This document shows positions 54,329 through 63,141 of a stretch of 64,000 nt of DNA, piece by piece. Below the pieces are notes generated by a model that was not told the DNA's origin, ran no database searches, and was given only the letters and a program-made list of their open reading frames with translations. The translations under genes and the position numbers were made by a program. Origin of the DNA: Rhodomicrobium sp. Az07. Its GTDB lineage: Bacteria; Pseudomonadota; Alphaproteobacteria; Rhizobiales; Rhodomicrobiaceae. How positions within the stretch are numbered: position 1 is the stretch's first letter; each line of letters opens with the position of its first letter. The stretch spans positions 62,001-126,000 of the forward strand of contig NZ_JAHFZG010000009.1 of the NCBI RefSeq assembly GCF_018619475.1, read 5' to 3'.

Positions 54329-56404
54329 ATGACCAAGCACAGCGCAACGGCGACACGCGATCTTTTCGGCGAAGGCATCGAGCCGGAAAAGCCAAAGGCG
54401 GGCGGGGGCGCGGCGCGTGGCCCGTCGCCTGCCGAAAGCTACACCGCCGCCGATATCGAGGTACTGGAAGGGCTGGAGCCTGTTCGTCGGCGGCCCGGCA
54501 TGTACATCGGCGGCACGGACGAGAAGGCGATGCATCACCTCTTCGCGGAGGTGATCGACAACGCCATGGACGAGGCCGTGGCCGGATTCGCGAGCTTCAT
54601 CGAAGTGTCGCTCAACGCCGACGGCACACTTTCGGTTGCCGATAACGGGCGCGGCATTCCGATCGACCCACATCCGAAATATCCCGGCAAGTCCGCGCTC
54701 GAAGTCATCATGACGACGCTGCATTCGGGCGGCAAGTTCAACTCGAAGGTTTACTCGACCAGTGGCGGCCTGCACGGTGTCGGCATTTCGGTGGTGAATG
54801 CGCTTGCCGAGCAACTCGAAGTCGAAGTCGCGCGAAACGGCAAGCTCTACAGGCAAACCTTCGCGCGCGGCTTGCCGACTTCGAGGCTGGAAGAAATCGG
54901 CGCTGTGAGAAACCGGCGCGGCACGACGGTGCGCTTCCACCCCGACCCCGAGATTTTCAAGGAGCGCGCGACGTTCCGCCCGATCCGCATCTTCAAGATG
55001 GCGCGCGCGAAGGCTTATCTCTTCGGCGGCGTGGAAATCCGCTGGACCTGCGCGCCGGAGCTTCTGAAAGGCGATGCCGACGTGCCTGAGAAGGCCGTCT
55101 TTCATTTCCCCGGCGGCCTCCGCGACTTCCTCTCCTCGCGCATCGAGAAGATGACGACCGTCACGAAGGATGTGTTCTCCGGGCGCGTCCAGAAGGAAGG
55201 CGGACATGGCAGCGTCGAATGGGCCATCGCCTGGATCGCGGATGACGACGGCTTCATGCAGTCCTACTGCAACACGGTGCCGACGCCCGAAGGCGGCACG
55301 CACGAGCAGGGCCTGCGCGCGGCGCTTACGAAGTCTCTGCGCGCTTATGGCGAACTGACGAATAACAAGCGCGCCGCGCAGGTCACGGCGGACGACGTTT
55401 TTGTCGCCTCGGGCGCGATGCTCTCCGTCTTCTTCCGTGAGCCGGAATTTCAGGGACAGACAAAGGACAGGCTGTCCTCGGCAGAGGCTGCGCGTATCGT
55501 CGAGAACACGGTGAAGGATGCGTTCGATCACTGGCTGACCGCATCGCCGCAGCAGGCGAACGGCCTTATGGAATTCATCATCGAGCGCGCGGAGGAGCGC
55601 CTTCGGAAGCGGAAAGAGAAGGAAACGCAGCGTCAGAAAGCGACGCGCAGGCTGAGGCTGCCCGGCAAGCTCGCGGACTGCTCGAAGAACGCGAAGGACG
55701 ATACTGAAATCTTCATCGTCGAGGGCGATTCGGCTGGCGGCTCGGCGAAGCAGGCGCGCGACCGCGCTACGCAGGCCATTCTGCCGTTACGCGGCAAGAT
55801 CCTGAACGTGGCCAGCGCGTCGCGCGACAAGCTCGCGCAAAACCAGCTTCTTTCGGACCTGACGCTTGCGCTCGGCTGCGGCACCGGCAAGCATTACAAC
55901 GACACCGACCTCCGCTACGACCGCGTCATCATCATGACCGACGCGGATGTCGATGGCGCGCATATTGCTTCGCTGCTCATCACGTTTTTCTATCGCCAGA
56001 TGCCGGATCTGATCCGTAATGGCCACCTTTTCCTCGCTGTGCCGCCCCTCTACCGTCTCAGTCAGGGCGGTAAGACGGCCTATGCGCGCGATGACGCGCA
56101 TCTCGCGGAGCTGAAGCGCACCGTTTTCAACGGACGCGGCAAGCTCGAAGTCAGCCGCTTCAAGGGCCTCGGCGAGATGATGCCCGCGCAGTTGAAAGAG
56201 ACGACGATGGACCGCAAGAAGCGCATGATGCTCCGCGTCGAGATCGCGGGACGCGGCGGGGATCTGAACGGCCTCGATACAAAAGCGGAAGAGACGGCGG
56301 CGGCCGAGGTTGTCGAGCAATTGATGGGGAACAAGCCGGAAGCGCGCTTTCGTTTCATTCAGGATCGCGCCGCCTTCGCGGAGCCGGAAGCGCTGGACAT
56401 CTGA
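54329..56404 (+). CDS. parE: DNA topoisomerase IV subunit B
   Basis: 691 residues from ATG 54329 (AAGGGGAGAAGG ahead). GHKL ATPase: EVIDNAMDEAVAG, DNGRGIPIDPHPKYP, GGLHGVGISVVNAL; transducer domain; TOPRIM with FIVEGDSAGGSAKQARDR and MTDADVDGAHI; C-terminal KGLGEM and related tail. The absence of the GyrB-type insert and the PxHPKYP pattern point to ParE rather than GyrB. With ParC it separates linked daughter chromosomes. Residues 1-40 are a variable Gly/Ala/Pro leader. Confidence 0.94.
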   Translation: MTKHSATATRDLFGEGIEPEKPKAGGGAARGPSPAESYTAADIEVLEGLEPVRRRPGMYIGGTDEKAMHHLFAEVIDNAMDEAVAGFASFIEVSLNADGTLSVADNGRGIPIDPHPKYPGKSALEVIMTTLHSGGKFNSKVYSTSGGLHGVGISVVNALAEQLEVEVARNGKLYRQTFARGLPTSRLEEIGAVRNRRGTTVRFHPDPEIFKERATFRPIRIFKMARAKAYLFGGVEIRWTCAPELLKGDADVPEKAVFHFPGGLRDFLSSRIEKMTTVTKDVFSGRVQKEGGHGSVEWAIAWIADDDGFMQSYCNTVPTPEGGTHEQGLRAALTKSLRAYGELTNNKRAAQVTADDVFVASGAMLSVFFREPEFQGQTKDRLSSAEAARIVENTVKDAFDHWLTASPQQANGLMEFIIERAEERLRKRKEKETQRQKATRRLRLPGKLADCSKNAKDDTEIFIVEGDSAGGSAKQARDRATQAILPLRGKILNVASASRDKLAQNQLLSDLTLALGCGTGKHYNDTDLRYDRVIIMTDADVDGAHIASLLITFFYRQMPDLIRNGHLFLAVPPLYRLSQGGKTAYARDDAHLAELKRTVFNGRGKLEVSRFKGLGEMMPAQLKETTMDRKKRMMLRVEIAGRGGDLNGLDTKAEETAAAEVVEQLMGNKPEARFRFIQDRAAFAEPEALDI

Positions 56405-56438
56405 CCGCTTCCAATCCGCGCGATTGCGCCGTCAGTTG

Positions 56439-57233
56439 CTAAAGACCGGGCCAGGCGAAACTGGTGTTCGCGAACATGCTTTTCGCTTTGGGCTGGCGCT
56501 TAGAGATGCGGGGCGCGGCTGAACGCTTCGCCTTGGCCGCGTTCGTGCGAGCTGGTTGCTTCGACTTCTGAGCGCGGTGCGAGACCGCCGACCGGCCTGG
56601 CACCCGATCCCCTCCAACTCGCGGGCGTGCCCATGGCGGGAGATAGCCGTCCGCCTGAACAGGCAGCTTTGCGTCGCGGCTTTCATCCGGGTGATCGCCG
56701 GCGACCGTCGCCCCTGTGACCGCAACGGTTTGCATGTTGAGCGAAGGTCGCGTGTCGGCTGATTTCTCGTCACGCTTCGCGGCCTGCAGGGCAGCCAGAA
56801 GCGCCTGCGTCGGCTTGGGCGCCTTCGTCCCACTGAAACGCCGAGCCGCGGCGCGAACCTTCTTCGTCCAGCCCTTCGGGACCGGCCCCTGATACAACCC
56901 GAGCCGCGAAAGCTCCTTGCCGATCGCCTGAATCAGTTCAACTCGCGTCGGCGGTACGGTGACTGGGGTGCCTGCCGCCTCCCTTGTCACGAGGATTGGC
57001 CCCGCATCGGCCGTCGATCCCGGCGGCTGCGGCGCCGAAGCCGCCTTTTCTTCCCGAGCCGATGTAGACGTATCCCTTACCGCCGATGGCGCTGCTGTCC
57101 GTTGCGCGTGCGCATCGGTAGACAGAGCGGTCGCTCTGAGCGGTCGCGGCGGCCCGGAGCGGAACTGATCCGCCAGCATCGGCAGTCCGATCAAAGCAGC
57201 GACGCTGCAAAGAACCAAAGCAAGGGGGCGCAT
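56439..57233 (-). CDS. Hypothetical exported or anchored Pro/Ala-rich protein
   Basis: 264 residues. An N-terminal hydrophobic segment (RPLALVLCSVAALIGLPMLA, residues 2-21) is a signal anchor or signal peptide. There follows a disordered stretch, then a compact helical part at about 97-155 (TRVELIQAIGKELSRLGLYQGPVPKGWTKKVRAAARRFSG), which resembles one half of a peptidoglycan-binding domain, then a basic Pro/Lys/Arg-rich tail. Function unknown; an envelope role is suggested by these features. Convergent with parE. Confidence 0.65.
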   Translation of the reverse strand: MRPLALVLCSVAALIGLPMLADQFRSGPPRPLRATALSTDAHAQRTAAPSAVRDTSTSAREEKAASAPQPPGSTADAGPILVTREAAGTPVTVPPTRVELIQAIGKELSRLGLYQGPVPKGWTKKVRAAARRFSGTKAPKPTQALLAALQAAKRDEKSADTRPSLNMQTVAVTGATVAGDHPDESRDAKLPVQADGYLPPWARPRVGGDRVPGRSAVSHRAQKSKQPARTNAAKAKRSAAPRISKRQPKAKSMFANTSFAWPGL

Positions 57234-57739
57234 TCAGAAAACTCCTCAACGCGAGTTCATGGCCGAAATCAGTTCAACAGGGCCTCCGGGATTCGATCCT
57301 GATACGGCGGACATAATCTTCGGTTGCGAGTCGGGGTATCGCAACCCCTTTCACCAGCCGATGGCAAATTTCAGTGAATAGAGTAGCAGTAATCAACATA
57401 AAGGTTCTCGATGGCAACGAGGCCACTAGATCTTGTGGAAGAAAATTAATCCTCGCTTAACACTTAACGAATCACTAAAGCTGAGGGCGGGGGCCTAATA
57501 AGCGTTTGATCTTGAAGCCGGAAAAGACTGCGGACCAGCGGCGGATCGCAGCCTTTGCGAGAGGATTCTCGTATCGGCACAGTCAGGCGCGCACGGAAAA
57601 GTGACTTCTGCCGGGTCTTATCGGCGCGTCTTTGCGGGGCGTGCCGCCCGGGATTTTGTGTCACGTCAGACCGACAGAATTCGCTGGCCCCCTAGCAATG
57701 GCGCCGCCAGCGGAGCGGCGCCCCATACGGGGGCAAGGC
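57234..57739. other. Intergenic region without a supported gene
   Basis: There are 506 bases between two divergent hypothetical genes. An AT-rich core (57360-57480) probably carries their promoters. No RNA gene, repeat or hairpin with a U-tract could be made out. Confidence 0.45.
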
Positions 57740-58906
57740 ATGAGACACGTACTCGGTGTAGCAGGCGTTATGGCGGCGGCGATCCTTCTCATCGTCTCCG
57801 CCGCGATGAACTGGAAATTCGGATATACGCTCGGCAAGTCCGAGTTCGAGTCGCAGCTCTATGGCGGAGCGAGCGCTGCGGCTGACTGTTTCAAGGCATT
57901 GCTGCCATTCTTCATCTTCGCGGCGCTGCGCAACCGCAGTTATAGCCAGGCGCTTGGCGGCGCTCTTCTGTTCGTCGTGTGCTTTTCCTATTCGCTCTCG
58001 TCCTCGCTGGGCTTTGCGGCGCTCAATCGCGCGGACACCACCAGCCAGCGCGTGCTGAAGGTCGAGACGCATGCGGATCTTCGCGCCGACCTCGAACGAG
58101 CACGCACCGCCCTGGCCGCGCTGCCGGAGCATCGGCCCACCGGTACGGTCGCCGGTGAAATCGAGGCGTTCAAGCAGAATGGCCGCTGGATCTCGAGCGG
58201 TGAATGCGCGAACGCCACGGCGGCGAAAAGCATGGCTTATTGCGAGAGCTACTTCAAACTGAAGGCTGAACATGCCGTCGCGGAACAGGCTGACAAGCTC
58301 GACGCAAAGGTTGCGCAATTGCGCACCGAGCTTGGCGATCTCACTTCAGAGGCGGCGACCAAGGTCAGCGATCCGCAGAGCCAGATGCTGGCGGGGCTTA
58401 CCGGCTACAAGACCGAAGACGTGCAGACGGCGCTGACGGTCCTGATCGCGCTTCTTGTGGAGCTTGGCGCAAGCCTGGGATTCTACACTGCCTTTTCTTA
58501 CTGGCGCATCTTTGACGTTAAGGGCCTGCCCGCGCCAGAGCCCGTTCGTGTCGCTGTGCCGATGCAAGCCTTCGCCCCGACGCAGCGTCTGCCCGCGCTG
58601 GTTTTCGATGAAGATGTCGAGTTGAAGCCCGCACAGCCCAAGACAGACGCGGAGCTTTATTTCGAAGAGCGCGTCGGTCGAGAAAACGGCTCCAGCGTCA
58701 CGGCGCTCGCACTCTACGACGATTACTGCCAGTGGTGCGAGGCGAAGGGTAAGCAGCCGCTTGGCCTGCCGATCTTTACACGTCGCTTCAGCGATCTCGG
58801 CGTGCAGAAGGCGAAGGTCGCCGGGCGCATCCGATATATGGATGTGCGCCTGCTGTTTTCGGCGTCGGACGACGACGGCTTGCGCGAGCTTTCGGCGGTT
58901 TCGTGA
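57740..58906 (+). CDS. Membrane protein with C-terminal winged-helix-like domain
   Basis: 388 residues from ATG 57740. Hydrophobic helices at about 6-24, 47-63 and 70-91 and one at about 232-254 (TALTVLIALLVELGASLGFYTAF); between the third and fourth is a charged helical coil (about 100-225) with two Cys. The last 75 residues (TALALYDDYCQWCEAKGKQPLGLPIFTRRFSDLGVQKAKVAGRIRYMDVRL) look like the winged helix at the end of phage and plasmid primases. A membrane-tethered DNA-binding protein is thus possible. I do not recognise the full architecture. A strong hairpin terminator follows. Confidence 0.7.
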   Translation: MRHVLGVAGVMAAAILLIVSAAMNWKFGYTLGKSEFESQLYGGASAAADCFKALLPFFIFAALRNRSYSQALGGALLFVVCFSYSLSSSLGFAALNRADTTSQRVLKVETHADLRADLERARTALAALPEHRPTGTVAGEIEAFKQNGRWISSGECANATAAKSMAYCESYFKLKAEHAVAEQADKLDAKVAQLRTELGDLTSEAATKVSDPQSQMLAGLTGYKTEDVQTALTVLIALLVELGASLGFYTAFSYWRIFDVKGLPAPEPVRVAVPMQAFAPTQRLPALVFDEDVELKPAQPKTDAELYFEERVGRENGSSVTALALYDDYCQWCEAKGKQPLGLPIFTRRFSDLGVQKAKVAGRIRYMDVRLLFSASDDDGLRELSAVS

Positions 58907-58925
58907 AGCTGCCGTGAGATACATG

Positions 58926-58956
58926 AAAAGGCCGGGCAAACGCCCGGCCTTTTTTA
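58926..58956 (+). terminator. Rho-independent terminator, likely bidirectional
   Basis: GGCCGGGC-AAAC-GCCCGGCC followed by six T. Preceding A residues give a short U-tract on the other strand as well, so it can serve both the gene ending at 58906 and the PhzF gene ending at 59005. Confidence 0.9.
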
Positions 58957-59004
58957 TTGCCGAGATTGAGCGAACCTCGCCGGCCGTCGCGCCGAGCGTT
59001 GCCT

Positions 59005-59913
59005 TCAGACGAACAGCTTGCCGCGCATCACGAGGCGCGCGAAACCGCCGATGCGGACACGTTTGAGCTTGCGCGACGCCACCTCGATTTCGAGCTTGAT
59101 TTCGCTCGGACGCCCCATCTCGATACCCTGTTCTATCGCGAATTCGGACGTGCCCTCGGGCAGGATGTCGAACCGATGGATCACCGCGGAGAAGGCGGCG
59201 GCCGCAGATCCTGTCGCCGGGTCTTCCGATACGCCCAATGAGGGGGCAAACATGCGAGCGTGAAATGCCGCGTTGTGCTGGAAGGTTTCGCGGCAATAGA
59301 GATAGACCTTGCCGCCGGAGCCGTGGAAAGCCTCTTCCCAATGGTGCGCCACGATATGGGCGCGGCTCATCGCCGAGAGGTCGCGCACGGGCACGAAGGT
59401 AAAAGGAATTCCCGCGTCGTATTGCGATGGCTTGTGATTGGCGAATCCGATTTCGCCCGGCGCAAGGCCCAGCGATGCCGCGATGCGATCGTCATGAGCG
59501 GGAGCACCGGAAAGCTCGGGTAGTCTCGGCACGTCGAATTCCGCGTAAGGCGCGCGCCCGCGTCTGCCGACGACGCCGACCCGGATGCTGCCGATCTCCT
59601 CTTCCAGCACGATCAGCGCATCGCAATCGGCGGCGGCCCCGGAAATCCGGTCATCCGCGAGCTGGATCGCCACACCTACGGTCGGATGCCCGGCGAAGGG
59701 AAGCTCGGCGGCTGGAGTGAAGATACGCACATGGGCTGTATGTGCGGGCAATCGCGGCGGCAGCACGAAGACGGTTTCGGACAGATTGAATTCGCGCGCA
59801 ATGGCCTGCATCTGCTCGCTTGAAAGCTCTCCCGCGTCGAGAACGATGGCCAGCGGATTGCCCGACAGCGCCGAGCTGGTGAACACGTCCCACACTGCAT
59901 ATCGCCGTTCCAT
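59005..59913 (-). CDS. PhzF family isomerase-like protein
   Basis: 302 residues from ATG 59913 (MERRYAVWDVFTSSALSGNPLAIV). Diaminopimelate-epimerase-like double fold. The catalytic Glu of the family is visible in REFNLSETVFVLP; conserved FTPAAELPFAGHPTVG and SEDPATGSAAAAFSAVI (anion-binding loop) are intact. PhzF of pseudomonads isomerises an intermediate in phenazine synthesis, but most homologues act outside that pathway and have unknown substrates; no phenazine genes are near. Confidence 0.9.
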   Translation of the reverse strand: MERRYAVWDVFTSSALSGNPLAIVLDAGELSSEQMQAIAREFNLSETVFVLPPRLPAHTAHVRIFTPAAELPFAGHPTVGVAIQLADDRISGAAADCDALIVLEEEIGSIRVGVVGRRGRAPYAEFDVPRLPELSGAPAHDDRIAASLGLAPGEIGFANHKPSQYDAGIPFTFVPVRDLSAMSRAHIVAHHWEEAFHGSGGKVYLYCRETFQHNAAFHARMFAPSLGVSEDPATGSAAAAFSAVIHRFDILPEGTSEFAIEQGIEMGRPSEIKLEIEVASRKLKRVRIGGFARLVMRGKLFV

Positions 59914-60429
59914 CAACCCGTCCTTGATGACGCTCTGTCCAAGTTTCGAGCGAGAATAATCCATTTGGCGGGGGCGTGCGACCGGAAAAGCTGAATGTTT
60001 CGAAGGTGCCAGGCAAAGGAGAGTGAAACGTCATGTCACGTCCTGCACGGCGGGGTGGCCATTCGACAACGGGAGTCGCGCCCCACACTACCAGGCTGCA
60101 AAGTGGCGCCAACTCCCGGCAAGGTAGCAACGCCAGGGATGAGGGGTAGGCGCTTTGCCAACTGCTGTTGCCGTTATGCCACCAAAACCTGTGCGCGAAA
60201 TCACCGTGTACGGAGCGCTATACCACTATTATTTAACGCCTTTATGGTTATAATTCCTCGGGTCTTCTGGCATATTATGCATGAACGGCTTACCCGCAGC
60301 TTGTTGCACCGCACTACCTCGGCGACTAGTATCCCCCCATCGAATGAAAAGCAGGCACTGCCTAGGGCTGGTGGTGTCACGTGTGCTTTCATACGTTGAC
60401 AACACAGAAGACTAGATGGGGATCTTGAG
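59914..60429. other. Intergenic region upstream of the Omp25-like gene
   Basis: There are 516 bases with no supported gene. It becomes AT-rich from about 60210 to 60300 and presumably holds a strong promoter for the outer-membrane protein gene. A TTGACA at 60398-60403 lacks a suitable -10 element. Confidence 0.45.
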
Positions 60430-61101
60430 ATGAAACTTCTTTCCGGCATCGCGGGCCTGACGCTTGCCAGCGTCGTGGCTATCGCCTCTGCAAATTCGGC
60501 TGACCTCTATCGCGGCCAGGCTGGCGGTTACAAGGACGGCCCGATGATCGCTCCGGTTTCGAGCTGGACCGGCTTCTACGCTGGTATCAACGGCGGCTAC
60601 GGCTGGGACGACGTCGACGCTGGCACGAACTTTGACGGCGATTTCAACGGCGGCTTCGGCGGCGGTCAAATCGGTTACAACTGGCAGGGCGCAAGCCCGT
60701 TCGTGATCGGTATCGAAGCTGACCTCCAGGGTTCAGGAATTGGCGTTGACGGCGTGTTCGCTCGAAACGACGAATTCAATCTGAACTATTTTGGCACGGT
60801 TCGCGGTCGTCTCGGCTACGCGATGGGCAACACGCTCGTCTACGCCACGGGCGGTTTCGCTTACGGCGAACTTGAATACAAGGATGGCGCTTACTCCAAG
60901 AGCGAAAGCCAGACTGGTTGGGTTCTCGGCGGCGGTCTTGAGCACAAGTTCACGCAGAACATCTCGGGCAAGGTCGAATATCAGTACCTTGCTTTCGATG
61001 ACGAGAAGTTCGGCAACTACGAGACCGACATCGGCCTCAACACGATCCGCGTCGGCCTGAACTACCACTTCGGTTCCACGGGCTACGAGCCCCTGAAGTA
61101 G
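60430..61101 (+). CDS. Omp25/RopB-like outer-membrane beta-barrel protein
   Basis: 223 residues. Signal peptide of about 24 residues (MKLLSGIAGLTLASVVAIAS...). The eight-stranded barrel of the Omp25 family follows: SSWTGFYAGINGGYGWDD, GGFGGGQIGYNWQ, FVIGIEADLQGSG, YFGTVRGRLGYAMGNTLVYATGGFAYG, GWVLGGGLEHKFTQN and the C-terminal NTIRVGLNYHF. Such barrels are abundant structural proteins of Hyphomicrobiales outer membranes. Codon bias suggests high expression, and a strong terminator follows. Confidence 0.9.
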   Translation: MKLLSGIAGLTLASVVAIASANSADLYRGQAGGYKDGPMIAPVSSWTGFYAGINGGYGWDDVDAGTNFDGDFNGGFGGGQIGYNWQGASPFVIGIEADLQGSGIGVDGVFARNDEFNLNYFGTVRGRLGYAMGNTLVYATGGFAYGELEYKDGAYSKSESQTGWVLGGGLEHKFTQNISGKVEYQYLAFDDEKFGNYETDIGLNTIRVGLNYHFGSTGYEPLK

Positions 61102-61127
61102 GCTTCGGCTTCTTCCTGAATTGCGAG

Positions 61128-61154
61128 AGCGGCGCCTTCGGGCGCCGCTTTTTT
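61128..61154 (+). terminator. Rho-independent terminator of the Omp25-like gene
   Basis: AGCGGCGCC-TTCG-GGCGCCGCT with a stable UUCG loop, followed by six T, 27 bases after the stop codon. Confidence 0.93.
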
Positions 61155-61565
61155 ATGCCTTGCGCGGCGTTTTTTTCAAAGGGCCCGTCCCCTGACGCGT
61201 CGGTTACCGACAACAAGCCTTCTTCGCTCCAAGCGCCGCGGTTCCGGCCGCCCAGACCTTGAGCGCATGGGGGCTTGCGAAGTGGGGCGTCTCGTAGAGA
61301 CTCCCAAAAACGGAGCAGAAATTTTTGCGTGACTTTTCGGGCGCCTACGCACCGCCCTGCTGATTCTCGGATCGGCTATGCCGACTTCCACCAAAAAAAG
61401 GTGATGATAAGTTAGCCTTTCGAATTTAGCCTAGACGGAACTGCAAGCCTCCAGCCCGTGTTAACAAAACGGCATGCAGAGAGAGGAAGGCGTTCATGGT
61501 ATTTCGGATCGGAACCGAAAAAGGGCTCCCGGCACCGTTCTTCAAAGAAGCGGTGCTACCTTGGA

Positions 61566-61601
61566 TAAAAAGAAGCCGCCCCAAACTTTCGTCGGGACGG
61601 C
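61566..61601 (-). terminator. Rho-independent terminator of hemA
   Basis: On the minus strand GCCGTCCC, a loop of 11 bases, GGGGCGGC (one G-T pair), then TTCTTTTT, starting about 32 bases after the hemA stop. Confidence 0.8.
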
Positions 61602-61632
61602 GCTTTGCGAAATATACCGAAGCCAGCGCGCC

Positions 61633-62916
61633 TCAGCCCCCAGCGGCAACACCAAGCTCGAACTGGCCGGCAACCGCGATACGGCCACGCCAAAGCTGGC
61701 ACCAATCGTAACCGTTGCGGAGACCCATCTCGTTCCATAGCGTGCGCAGAGACTTCACGAGGTGCTCCATCTGGGCTTCGTTGTGCAACGGCCCAGGTGT
61801 GAGACGGATGCGCTCCGTTCCGCGCGACACGGTCGGGTAGTTGATCGGCTGCACGTAGATACCGAAGCGCTCCAGCAACTGGTCGGTAAGCTGTTTGCAC
61901 TGCACCGGATCGCCGACGAGCACTGGAACGATGTGGCTCGGCGTATGCATTACGGGGAGATTTTCGAGCGCAAGGCGTTCCTTCAGAAGCGCAGCGTTGA
62001 GCTGATGCTTTTCGCGCTCCACGTTGCTCTGCTTGAGGTGCCGGACGCTGGCGATAGCGCCCGCGCAGATGACCGGAGCAAGCGATGTCGAGAAGATGAA
62101 GCCCGGAGCGTAGGATCGGATCGCGTCGATGACCTTCGCCGTGGAGGCGATATACCCGCCCATCAGGCCGTAGCCCTTCGCAAGCGTGGCTTCGATGATG
62201 TCGATGCGGTGCATCGCATTGTCGCGCTCGCAGACGCCAGCGCCGTGATCGCCATACATGCCCACCGCGTGGACTTCATCGATGTATGTGAACGCGTTGT
62301 ACTTTTCCGCGAGGTCGCAGATTTCGTTGATCGGCGCGATGTCGCCGTCCATCGAGTAGACGGATTCGAATGCGATGATCTTCGGCGTGTCGTTGTCATA
62401 TTCCTGAAGCAGAGTTTCGAGATGCTCCAGATCGTTATGACGCCAGACGCGCTTCGGGCCGCCACCGTGGCGAATGCCCTCGATCATCGAGTTGTGGTTC
62501 TTCTCGTCGGAGAAGATCACCGCGCCCTTCAGGATCTTGACGAGCGTCGAGAGCGTTGCGTCGTTCGACACGTAGCCCGAGGTGAAGAGCAGCGCTGCTT
62601 CCTTGCCATGCAGCGCAGCCAGTTCACGTTCGAGTTCCACGTGATAATGCGTGGTCCCGGAGATGTTGCGTGTGCCGCCCGACCCGGCGCCGACCGTGTC
62701 GATCGCCTCATGCATCGCGGCAAGAACAGACGGATGCTGCCCCATGCCGAGATAATCGTTCGAGCACCAGACGGTGATCGGCTTCGTTCCTTCGGGAGTG
62801 TGATGGACCGCGCACGGGAAGTCCCCACGGCGTCTTAGAATATCGGCAAAAACACGGTATCGGCCCTCGGCGGTCAAGGCTTCGAGAGCTTCGCCAAACT
62901 TCCCCTGATAGTCCAT
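61633..62916 (-). CDS. hemA: 5-aminolevulinate synthase
   Basis: 427 residues from ATG 62916 (GAGGAA ahead). Condenses glycine and succinyl-CoA to 5-aminolevulinate, the first step of haem and bacteriochlorophyll synthesis in Alphaproteobacteria. PLP enzyme: [45 protein letters not shown], and the lysine that binds PLP in [14 protein letters not shown]. The upstream region of 225 bases carries a perfect PpsR/CrtJ-type site and an FNR/FixK-like site, which fits control by oxygen and light. Confidence 0.97.
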   Translation of the reverse strand: MDYQGKFGEALEALTAEGRYRVFADILRRRGDFPCAVHHTPEGTKPITVWCSNDYLGMGQHPSVLAAMHEAIDTVGAGSGGTRNISGTTHYHVELERELAALHGKEAALLFTSGYVSNDATLSTLVKILKGAVIFSDEKNHNSMIEGIRHGGGPKRVWRHNDLEHLETLLQEYDNDTPKIIAFESVYSMDGDIAPINEICDLAEKYNAFTYIDEVHAVGMYGDHGAGVCERDNAMHRIDIIEATLAKGYGLMGGYIASTAKVIDAIRSYAPGFIFSTSLAPVICAGAIASVRHLKQSNVEREKHQLNAALLKERLALENLPVMHTPSHIVPVLVGDPVQCKQLTDQLLERFGIYVQPINYPTVSRGTERIRLTPGPLHNEAQMEHLVKSLRTLWNEMGLRNGYDWCQLWRGRIAVAGQFELGVAAGG

Positions 62917-63069
62917 GTAGCGTTCCTCGTTGGCGGGAATCGGCGCTCGCACGGATGCGCCTTGGAGCGGAAGAGCCAACTACCTGGTTCGCTGGCAGGA
63001 TTTCCGCCCTGCTGGGGCAGATAATTGCGCGAACTCAAGCAGAAGTCTACCACTTAGAAGGCTTACAAA

Positions 63070-63083
63070 CTGACGCACGTCAA
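63070..63083. promoter_or_regulatory. FNR/FixK-like site upstream of hemA
   Basis: On the minus strand TTGAC-GTGC-GTCAG, close to the FnrL/FixK consensus TTGAY-N4-RTCAA (one mismatch to the degenerate form). It lies 154 bases upstream of the hemA start. Established knowledge: hemA is under FnrL or FixK control in several phototrophic or nitrogen-fixing Alphaproteobacteria. Confidence 0.6.
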
Positions 63084-63103
63084 TTTTTTATGACATTAGT
63101 GGC

Positions 63104-63121
63104 TGTCAACGCAACCTGACA
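63104..63121. promoter_or_regulatory. PpsR/CrtJ-type site upstream of hemA
   Basis: TGTCA-ACGCAACC-TGACA, a perfect TGT-N12-ACA palindrome with five-base arms, as bound by the redox/light repressor PpsR (CrtJ) at photosynthesis genes. It lies 21 bases past the carA stop codon and 188 bases upstream of hemA. A neighbouring TGACA at 63091-63095 forms a second, outward-facing pair with the same TGTCA. Confidence 0.68.
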
Positions 63122-63141
63122 GTGGAAGCGTCACAAACAGA

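Larger units (their letters stand above)
61102..61632. other. Intergenic region with terminators at both ends
   Basis: There are 531 bases between the convergent omp and hemA genes. It contains one terminator for each gene. A short plus-strand frame at 61496-61711 has a good Shine-Dalgarno but runs through the hemA terminator and 3' end and is not accepted. Confidence 0.5.

Noticed and set aside
60398-60403. TTGACA as the promoter of the Omp25-like gene
   Set aside because: It is only 27 bases from the start codon and has no -10 element at the proper distance.
61496-61711. Plus-strand frame of 71 codons with AGGAAG ahead
   Set aside because: It runs through the hemA terminator and 79 bases of hemA, and has low-complexity sequence without a family.
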